Below are positions 35,474 through 42,401 of a DNA stretch of 64,000 nucleotides, one piece after another. This DNA is from Flagellimonas marinaquae (GTDB taxonomy: Bacteria; Bacteroidota; Bacteroidia; Flavobacteriales; Flavobacteriaceae). Position 1 is the stretch's first letter. Every line of letters starts with the position of its first letter. The stretch is taken from assembly GCF_023716465.1 (NCBI RefSeq), contig NZ_CP092415.1, forward strand, positions 2,643,501 to 2,707,500, read 5' to 3'. Under the pieces are notes generated by a model. The model made no database searches and was not told where the DNA came from. It was given only the letters and a program-made list of their open reading frames with translations. A program made the translations under genes and the position numbers.

Positions 35474-36135
35474 ATATTACTTATTTCTATGATTAAAGAA
35501 ATCGGCTTGTGTTCATTATTCAAGATTTCTTTAAAACTAAATTTACTCTGCTCAACCATATTTAATACCTCGATCCAATCTTCCATGGTCCGAGCATACC
35601 AAGAATGTCCGTCGGTAAAGTTGCCCGGCAGGCCTTTCCAAGAATCGGAGAGCCATTGACTTTGATAAGGTAGACCGTTTTCAATCAAAAAATAGGGGTG
35701 CAAAGTCTGAATCACAATGGCGCCGTTTGCTTTTAATTGCTTTAAAGTATTGGAAAACAACTCTTGTGTTCCATCTTTTAGATACAGGCAAAAATTGAAG
35801 ACTGCAACATCAAAAGGTGCATTTGGAATTGCTTTTCCGTCAATAATATCCTCAAAAGTGAACACTTCAAAAGAATGGTTACCTTGTTTTTTTGCTTGCT
35901 CGATTAAGCCTGGTATTGCATCTACTCCTGTAGTTTTCCAACCCAAGGTGTGCATTTCCCGCGATAACCAACCTTCTCCGCAGCCAATGTCCGCCAAGGA
36001 GTCACCATCCAAAGATTTTAGTGTGTCGAGAATGGCCGTATTCGTATATTTTCTTGATGGAATTGCGTTGTTTTGAATAATTTTCACCCATTCTTCGGCA
36101 TTTTTATGCCAAGATTTTTTGATTTCATCACTCAT
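35470..36135 (-). CDS. Class I SAM-dependent methyltransferase
   Basis: This 221-residue protein has the Rossmann-like methyltransferase core. Motif I is LADIGCGEGWLSREM (about residues 55-69), followed by GVDAIPGLIEQAKK with the acidic residue that contacts SAM, and FDVAVFNFCLYL further on. Its substrate is unknown. It overlaps both neighbours (anmK and nagZ) by 4 bases, so it belongs to the salvage operon transcriptionally, but I know of no methylation step in amino-sugar salvage. It may be an unrelated passenger or act on a modified cell-wall sugar. Confidence 0.85.
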   Translation of the reverse strand: MSDEIKKSWHKNAEEWVKIIQNNAIPSRKYTNTAILDTLKSLDGDSLADIGCGEGWLSREMHTLGWKTTGVDAIPGLIEQAKKQGNHSFEVFTFEDIIDGKAIPNAPFDVAVFNFCLYLKDGTQELFSNTLKQLKANGAIVIQTLHPYFLIENGLPYQSQWLSDSWKGLPGNFTDGHSWYARTMEDWIEVLNMVEQSKFSFKEILNNEHKPISLIIEISNI

Positions 36136-37715
36136 AGCTGGAATGTTTTCAGTTGAATGGGAAGTGTTCCTTTAGCTTCTATTTTTCCTAAAAAGTGTTC
36201 AACGGCAACTTCTTGGAATTCTGGAAAATCCTGATAGATCAATGCTACATTGGAATTCGCTGCCAATTGTAAAATATCGAGCACGTAAGGGTTGCCAAAA
36301 AGGTAGATCAAGATGTTTTTTTCTTGAATCAGTCTATGGATCAACGCCAATGTCTTCTTATCAAACCCAAAAAAATCTTTAGGTTTTACAGCGGGTGGAA
36401 ATATACTCAGCAAGGCATTTTTTTTATCCGATGCCAATGCAGTATCCAAATCTATGGCTTGTATTCCCGAATGTGCCGCTATTTGTTCCGAAAAGTGGTT
36501 CTTTTTTCCAGAACTTATAGAAACATTCAAGAAGTTGGAGGATTTGATTTCTTCTGCCAGGAGTGGATTGCCATAAAGCTCCGTAATGGTATTTTGGGCG
36601 ATTTCTTTGTTTAATTGGACAGTATCCCCATTTGAAGTTTGCACAGCGGTATTTGGGGCGAAAACTTTCTGTTTTAATGCCCAAACCCTTTCAAAGCTTT
36701 GTTCTATTTGTTTTTTAGTTGAATTATTTACGATTCTTGTAATGCCTTCCGCCACATTTTCGGTAAAGCATAGTACATCCATACCAGCAGAAAACGCAGC
36801 CGCTTCCAACGCCCCTTTTTCAGCGAACTTTTTGGATACGGCATGCATATTTAGTGCATCGGAAATTACTACGCCATTAAAACCCAACTCTTTTCGGAGT
36901 AGCTCGGAAATAATCTTTGATGATGTAGTGGATGGGTGATCGGGATCTATCTGTGGCAAGAGCAAATGCCCGACCATAACGGAGTCGACCCCTTTATCTA
37001 TCAGTTTTTTAAAAGGATATAGTTCATTCTTCAATAGATCATCCAAGGGTTTATCGATAACAGGCAGTCCCAAATGGGAGTCGGTGGCCGTATCGCCATG
37101 CCCGGGAAAGTGTTTAATGGAGTTAAGAGTCCCACTTTCCGACATTCCCTTTAGAAATGCTTCTGCCTTGGAGAGTACACTATCCCTATCGTCCCCAAAA
37201 GACCGATACCCAATAACAGGATTTTCCGGATTGTTGTTGATATCGACCACGGGGGCCAAATTCCATTGGATGCCTGCATGTTTACAATCTTTCCCGATGG
37301 CTTCTCCCACTTTATAAATAAGTTCGTTGTTATTGTTGAGGGCGCCCAATGTGATCGCATAAGGAAATTGTGGTGTGTTCTCGATGCGCATGGCAAGTCC
37401 CCATTCAGCATCGATGGCTATGATGAGCGGAATTTGAGCGGCTTTTTGGTATCGGTTTATAAGCTCCAATAGCCGATCATAGCTTTTTTCGTTGTGAACC
37501 ACTTTTTTCTTGCCTTCGAAGTTGGTTGCGGCACTGGCCCTGCTGTGGAAAAAACAAATGGATCCTACATGGTAATCCTTGATCAATTTTTCCATTTTTT
37601 GAACCTCTTCCTCGGTATCGTTGATGAATACGGCAGGCATAAATAATTGCCCTACCTTTTGTTGTAAAGAAAGTTGTTCAGAGGTAAGTGTGTATGTTCT
37701 ATGGGTATCAATCAT
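36132..37715 (-). CDS. nagZ: Glycoside hydrolase family 3, NagZ-like beta-N-acetylhexosaminidase
   Basis: The 527-residue protein has no signal peptide. It carries a GH3 barrel: QQKVGQLFMPA at the N-terminus, IAIDAEWGLAMR, NSIKHFPGHGDTATDSHLGL (the NagZ-specific KH(F/I)PGHGxxxxDSH loop with the catalytic His-Asp pair), and the nucleophile in VVISDALNMHA (Asp286). A C-terminal domain of about 180 residues follows, longer than in E. coli NagZ. NagZ removes GlcNAc from GlcNAc-anhMurNAc muropeptides in the cytosol, feeding AnmK. It overlaps the AmpG gene by 8 bases. Confidence 0.92.
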   Translation of the reverse strand: MIDTHRTYTLTSEQLSLQQKVGQLFMPAVFINDTEEEVQKMEKLIKDYHVGSICFFHSRASAATNFEGKKKVVHNEKSYDRLLELINRYQKAAQIPLIIAIDAEWGLAMRIENTPQFPYAITLGALNNNNELIYKVGEAIGKDCKHAGIQWNLAPVVDINNNPENPVIGYRSFGDDRDSVLSKAEAFLKGMSESGTLNSIKHFPGHGDTATDSHLGLPVIDKPLDDLLKNELYPFKKLIDKGVDSVMVGHLLLPQIDPDHPSTTSSKIISELLRKELGFNGVVISDALNMHAVSKKFAEKGALEAAAFSAGMDVLCFTENVAEGITRIVNNSTKKQIEQSFERVWALKQKVFAPNTAVQTSNGDTVQLNKEIAQNTITELYGNPLLAEEIKSSNFLNVSISSGKKNHFSEQIAAHSGIQAIDLDTALASDKKNALLSIFPPAVKPKDFFGFDKKTLALIHRLIQEKNILIYLFGNPYVLDILQLAANSNVALIYQDFPEFQEVAVEHFLGKIEAKGTLPIQLKTFQL

Positions 37716-38988
37716 TTGAATCGGTAGTTTTTTTGCCGTAATCGGCAGGGTATTTTAAATAACGAAGCACAATAAAAGCCGGCAAGGCGGCAATTACCAC
37801 CCATATAAAGAAGCCATCATAACCCAACCATTCTTGTATGTAGCCGCTTAGCATTCCGGGCAGCATCATTCCAAGAGCCATAAAACCGGTCGCTATGGCA
37901 TAGTGCGATGTTTTCGAAGCTCCTTCTGCCACATAGATGAGGTACATCATAAATGCTGCAAAACCGAAACCATAACCAAATTGTTCTATGATTACGGTGC
38001 CCACCACTGCGTAAATACTGGTCGTTTGTGTAACGGCCAACAATGCATACAGAGCGTTGGGCAAATTTAGTGCGAGCAGCATGGGAAGCATCCATTTTTT
38101 TAGGCCATCCCGAGATATTAAAATACCGCCCAAAATGCCGCCAAGTGATAGCATAATTACGCCTACGGTGCCATAAATGGTGCCCACGGCTTCGGTGGAA
38201 TAGGCCAATCCGCCCATTTCCAGTCCGTCCAGTAGGAAAGGGGAGGCCATCTTAACTAATTGGGATTCCCCCAAGCGATACGTTAGGATAAACAGCAATG
38301 CTACCCCGATTTGATGTTTTCTAAAAAAGGTGGCGAATACTTCGAAAAATCCAGCAGGTTTTTCATCCGATTGCGAGGCAGGCTCTTCAAATTTTGGTGC
38401 GGTAAAAAAGTTGGATATGGTCAAAGCGATCATTAAAACAGCAGCGCAGATCATTGTAATAGACCATGCTTTGGTATTGTCCCCGTATTTATTTTCCAGA
38501 AAACCGGCAAAGATTACCAAAAGTCCTTGTCCGGTAACCATGGCCAAACGGTAAAAAGTGCTGCGAAGTCCTATAAAAAACGACTGTTTTTTCTGTGTAA
38601 GGCCGATCATATAATACCCATCGGAGGCAATGTCGTTTGTGGCCGATGCAAAAGCAGCCATCCAGAAAAACGCTAAGGTGATAATAAAGAACGAGTTGGA
38701 CGGTAGAAAAAGTCCGATTCCCAAAAATGCCAACGAAATAATCAATTGCATGGCCAAGAACCACTTTCGTTTGGTACCGTTAATGTCCACCAAGGGGCTC
38801 CATAATGGTTTTATTACCCATGGCAGATATAACCAACTTGTGTACAGGCCGATTTCTGCATTTCCAATGCCCAATCGTTTGTACATAATTACTGAAACGG
38901 TTACCACTAGAATGTATGGGATTCCCTGAGTGAAATATAAAAAAGGAATCCACAACCAAGCGTTTTTATCTTTTGGAGCTACATTCAT
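37708..38988 (-). CDS. ampG: AmpG-family muropeptide MFS permease
   Basis: The 426-residue membrane protein has 12 predicted helices. It opens with WLWIPFLYFTQGIPYILV and has LYLPWVIKPLWSPLVDING, a typical AmpG/acetyl-CoA-transporter family signature, and later VGTVIIEQFGYGFGFAAFMMYL. AmpG brings GlcNAc-anhMurNAc and its peptides from periplasm to cytosol. Its place directly upstream of nagZ (8-base overlap) and close to anmK agrees with this role. The specificity is inferred from family and context. Confidence 0.9.
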   Translation of the reverse strand: MNVAPKDKNAWLWIPFLYFTQGIPYILVVTVSVIMYKRLGIGNAEIGLYTSWLYLPWVIKPLWSPLVDINGTKRKWFLAMQLIISLAFLGIGLFLPSNSFFIITLAFFWMAAFASATNDIASDGYYMIGLTQKKQSFFIGLRSTFYRLAMVTGQGLLVIFAGFLENKYGDNTKAWSITMICAAVLMIALTISNFFTAPKFEEPASQSDEKPAGFFEVFATFFRKHQIGVALLFILTYRLGESQLVKMASPFLLDGLEMGGLAYSTEAVGTIYGTVGVIMLSLGGILGGILISRDGLKKWMLPMLLALNLPNALYALLAVTQTTSIYAVVGTVIIEQFGYGFGFAAFMMYLIYVAEGASKTSHYAIATGFMALGMMLPGMLSGYIQEWLGYDGFFIWVVIAALPAFIVLRYLKYPADYGKKTTDSND

Positions 38989-39467
38989 TTAGGCTGTTTT
39001 AATAGATTTTGATAAATACTTTTTTCCGACTTTTCTATGATCTTGGCGCCTACGGCCTGTTCATAATAGCCAGCAGGGCCGACCCCTCCAATAATTGCAT
39101 AGGTGTATCCCATATTTTTGAGGGCCATAAGTGCCTTTATCAGTAATATTTTACCAATGCCTTTACCTCTTTGGTCGGTTAGGACACCGGTAGGGCCAAA
39201 AAAATTCTTGGCGGTACTTTCAAAACAAGCGAAACCTAAAATTTCCTGTCCACGCTGAGCAATAAAGCAGTTTACGGGCTTGGAGGCAAAGGCAACTTCT
39301 GTTTCGTCCGCCCAATTTTTGCTGAAATGCTTCTTTGTCCAATCCACAACAATACTTTTTTCCGGACTAATGGGTCTTTTAAATATTACACCGTGATTTT
39401 CGAAGAGGTTTTTTTCCGCCTCAGAAATGTCGGGAAGGTCCAAAAGTCGAACAAGCATATCGTGCAT
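38985..39467 (-). CDS. GNAT-family N-acetyltransferase
   Basis: This 160-residue protein has the GNAT fold: EILGFACFES (strand 4), then VLTDQRGKGIGKILLIKAL with the acetyl-CoA pyrophosphate loop RGKGIG, and the C-terminal YAIIGGVGPAGYYEQAVGAK. Its start overlap with ampG (4 bases) and 7-bp gap to the glycosidase lipoprotein put it in the salvage operon. An amino-sugar or peptide amine as acceptor would fit the context but is only a suggestion. Confidence 0.83.
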   Translation of the reverse strand: MHDMLVRLLDLPDISEAEKNLFENHGVIFKRPISPEKSIVVDWTKKHFSKNWADETEVAFASKPVNCFIAQRGQEILGFACFESTAKNFFGPTGVLTDQRGKGIGKILLIKALMALKNMGYTYAIIGGVGPAGYYEQAVGAKIIEKSEKSIYQNLLKQPK

Positions 39468-39474
39468 GAGTGGT

Positions 39475-40959
39475 CTATTTTAAATTTAGTGGCTGCACAG
39501 CGCTTTCGTTGCCGTATGCATCACTTATGTTGATTACTAAATCTTTTCGTAGATGTTTTTTTGTAATATTGAATTGATAACACCCTTCTACTTCACTTTC
39601 GGAAAGGTATTCTTTTCCAATGAGTTCTGTTTTGCCTTGTTTTACAACGTAAAGGTTTATAAAACGAGGAACATTATCCGTATGGGAAACACATAGATCG
39701 ATGATTGTATTGCTGACTTCGACTGATTTGATAGCGGGAAGTAGAACTACACGCACTACACGATTTAATGGCCCTGGATTTTTTGCGGGCAGATTGTAAA
39801 ATTTCTTTTGGAGTTTTTTGTTGACCTTTTCATGCTGACCGATCAAGGATTTTGCGCTGAAAAAGATATTACCGTCAATGTTATCCAAATCCCGGGCAAA
39901 ATGCAACTGCTTGGGAATTTCATTGTTTTTCTTCCAAGCCTTGTCCGCATTATTTTTGATTTTGTACGTGCCATTGCCCACGTATAGATTGGTGTTGGGT
40001 GTGTTTTTGGCCCACCAAGATGTGATAATCTTATGTGATGCCACGGGGTAATCCATGCTCCAATACACTTGGGGCGCTAAATAATCCAGCCAACCTTCTT
40101 GGACCCAAAGTACGGGGTCGGCATATAGGTCTTCATAGGTGGTTTGTCCGGCTTTGGTATCGGAGCCCAAAGGGTCGGTACTTTTGTTTTTCCAAACGCC
40201 AAATGGACTAATGCCGAACTGTACCCAAGGTTTATGTTTTTTGATGGTTTTGTGCACATCCTTCACCAAGGAATCCACATTGCTTCTTCTCCAATCTTCC
40301 AAAGACTGACCCGGCAATCCATATTTTTTATAGCTTTCGGTATCATCAAAAGTTTCCCCTTCAACTTTGTAGGGGTAGAAATAATCATCAAAATGAATGG
40401 CATCTATTTCATAATTGGTGACCAGTTCTTCAATGATTTTATTGAATTTTTCCCGTACCGCTGGCAGTCCGGGGTTGTAGTAATATTTTTTTCCGTATTT
40501 GATGATCCAATCGGGATGTTGGAAAAAGTCGTGCTTTTGTGAGAGCTGGGTGGTGTCCAAGCTAACTGTAGCTCTGTACGGATTGAGCCAAGCATGAAAT
40601 TCCATACCTCGTTTGTGTGTTTCTTCGATCATCCATTTTAGAGGTCCATCGAACTTTTTTGGTGCCTCACCTTCCTTACCGGTCAGATACCTGGACCACG
40701 GTGCTAAATCAGTAGGGTAGAGGGCATCTCCTGCGGTCCTAACTTGAACAATGGACGCGTTGAAGTTCATTTTTTGGTAGAAGTCCAAGATTTGGATGTA
40801 ATCCTTTTTTTTCTTGATTACTTCGTCATTGGGATTTTTGGGCCAATCGATATTGGCCACAGTGGCAACCCAAACACCTCTAAATTCTTCTTTTGGGGCT
40901 TTGGTGGTAGCACAGGAAAGAAAAATAAAAACTGGGATTATGTATAGAATTCGAAACAT
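39475..40959 (-). CDS. DigH/YddW-like glycosyl hydrolase lipoprotein (GHL10 family)
   Basis: The 494-residue lipoprotein (lipobox FLSC, Cys16) begins with the family mark FRGVWVATVANIDWPKNP, followed by a TIM barrel. AIHFDDYFYPY at about residues 186-196 has catalytic-type acidic residues, and VQFGISPFGVWKNK and YLAPQVYWSMDYPV follow. A C-terminal Ig/FN3-like domain ends the protein. In E. coli the homologue DigH (formerly YddW) is an outer-membrane lipoprotein that cleaves denuded peptidoglycan glycan strands. Here it lies between susD and the AmpG-NagZ-AnmK genes, a fitting place for a hydrolase that releases importable cell-wall saccharides. A hairpin terminator lies just before its ATG. 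Confidence 0.88.
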   Translation of the reverse strand: MFRILYIIPVFIFLSCATTKAPKEEFRGVWVATVANIDWPKNPNDEVIKKKKDYIQILDFYQKMNFNASIVQVRTAGDALYPTDLAPWSRYLTGKEGEAPKKFDGPLKWMIEETHKRGMEFHAWLNPYRATVSLDTTQLSQKHDFFQHPDWIIKYGKKYYYNPGLPAVREKFNKIIEELVTNYEIDAIHFDDYFYPYKVEGETFDDTESYKKYGLPGQSLEDWRRSNVDSLVKDVHKTIKKHKPWVQFGISPFGVWKNKSTDPLGSDTKAGQTTYEDLYADPVLWVQEGWLDYLAPQVYWSMDYPVASHKIITSWWAKNTPNTNLYVGNGTYKIKNNADKAWKKNNEIPKQLHFARDLDNIDGNIFFSAKSLIGQHEKVNKKLQKKFYNLPAKNPGPLNRVVRVVLLPAIKSVEVSNTIIDLCVSHTDNVPRFINLYVVKQGKTELIGKEYLSESEVEGCYQFNITKKHLRKDLVINISDAYGNESAVQPLNLK

Positions 40960-40966
40960 ATAAGCG

Positions 40967-41006
40967 AAAAAAAAGGCCTACGTATGCACTAAATGTAGGC
41001 CTTTTT
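40967..41006 (-). terminator. Intrinsic-terminator-like hairpin between susD and the glycosidase gene
   Basis: GGCCTAC and GTAGGCC arms (40975-40981 and 40995-41001) extend into A/T pairs around a 13-base loop and end in a run of eight Ts on the minus strand. The T-run stops only 7 bases before the glycosidase ATG, so it could dampen transcription from susCD into the downstream genes. Confidence 0.7.
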
Positions 41007-41049
41007 GCAAGATTAAATTAAACAACTAACAACTTAAAACAAAATTGTA

Positions 41050-42384
41050 TCAGATGGCTGGGTCATCTGGTGTATTGGTGTTATTATCTCTTTCCGTGTT
41101 AGGGTAAGGATAAAAGTTTCTATTACGTTCTTCGTCAAAATTCTGAACTGTAGGGGTCGGGTCGGGTCTTCCAAATCGTCGGCTATCTTCCAAACTCATT
41201 CCTGTTAAGAACAGTTCTGCTCTTCTGTTTTTGTATACCTCGTCCAACAATACGGCAACCGAAGTATCCCCATCATAAGCAGAAACGTTGGCATTTACCC
41301 CAAAAACATCATCGGTATCGGTTAGCACTAAATTTAAAGCGGTAACAGCGGCACCGGTATCGGGGGATGATTTTCTTAGATTGGCCTCGGCAATAATCAG
41401 GTTCATCTCGTCCGGTAGATAAATTGGAATAGATCCTGTGTCGGCATTAAAGAAACCTGCTAAATCTTCGATCGGGAATTGGTTTTGGTTCAATTCATCC
41501 AAAGGAACCATGTAAAAGTCAAATCTACCGTCACCGTCTTCGAATACAAAACTAGCTGGCAAGCCAAAATTGTCCTGTGGTTTAAAGTTCGGAGCGCTGT
41601 TCTGGAAAACCCTGCTCCAAATTGGATTTAGGTTTTGAGTATCGTAGGTAAAAACGGAACTAGAGGTTTGGTCCACTTCGGATGCTGCAGCGATGGCCGC
41701 ATCGTAGTTGCCCGCAAACAGATTAAATCTGGCCAACATGGCATTTATGGTGTTCTCCAAATCAATATCCCCTCTTAAAACCTCTGCTTCGAACTCTGCA
41801 GAAATCGGATTTGCAGCGATGGCACTCTTGGCTTCGTTCAACAAGGCGATTGCGGTGTTGTACCCTTCAATTCTTGATATGAAAGGAGGGTTGTCCTCGG
41901 AAGTCGCCACAATTACTTGCTCATAGTTCTGAGCCATGGCTCCAATGCTCATGGCGTGAAATAGTTTCGCATTGGCGATCAAACCACTTTTGGTCCCTGC
42001 ATCGATATCGAGTTCGGCAGCATTTGCTGCAATGTCCTCGGCAATTCCCACTACTCTTAGCATTGTTGTCCACAATCCCACTACATTGGAATTGGTATTA
42101 GGGATGTCCCCACCGTCTTCCAAATCGATCATGTTTTGGAAAGTAGTGGTTATTCCTCCTTCTCTTGTAGTAATTGCAGGGGTTTCGATAATATATCGCA
42201 TACCGGTAGTGGAATACAGTTCCTGCATTCCAATTGTAGTGGCCAAAATCCCTTCCCTGGAAGTGAAAACTTGATCACTTGCAGCGGCATTTGGATTGTC
42301 AAAGTCTGTTTCGCACGATGTGATTGCCAATACGGTGGTTAGCAGGAACATCAGCTTATATGTAGAATATCTATAAAATTTCAT
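41050..42384 (-). CDS. SusD/RagB-family outer-membrane lipoprotein
   Basis: The ATG at 42384 (a TTG lies two codons earlier) gives a 444-residue lipoprotein with lipobox AITSC. It is a SusD-like helical TPR protein: many alanine-rich helices, DEMNLIIAEANLRKS in the conserved C-terminal helix, and the family ending RRAELFLTGMSLEDSRRFGRPD before FYPYPNTE. SusD proteins bind ligand at the cell surface as a lid on SusC. At this size it is smaller than polysaccharide SusD proteins (often over 500 residues), in line with a small ligand. It is 17 bp downstream of susC. Confidence 0.93.
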   Translation of the reverse strand: MKFYRYSTYKLMFLLTTVLAITSCETDFDNPNAAASDQVFTSREGILATTIGMQELYSTTGMRYIIETPAITTREGGITTTFQNMIDLEDGGDIPNTNSNVVGLWTTMLRVVGIAEDIAANAAELDIDAGTKSGLIANAKLFHAMSIGAMAQNYEQVIVATSEDNPPFISRIEGYNTAIALLNEAKSAIAANPISAEFEAEVLRGDIDLENTINAMLARFNLFAGNYDAAIAAASEVDQTSSSVFTYDTQNLNPIWSRVFQNSAPNFKPQDNFGLPASFVFEDGDGRFDFYMVPLDELNQNQFPIEDLAGFFNADTGSIPIYLPDEMNLIIAEANLRKSSPDTGAAVTALNLVLTDTDDVFGVNANVSAYDGDTSVAVLLDEVYKNRRAELFLTGMSLEDSRRFGRPDPTPTVQNFDEERNRNFYPYPNTERDNNTNTPDDPAI

Positions 42385-42401
42385 TGTCAATTTTTTTAAG
42401 A

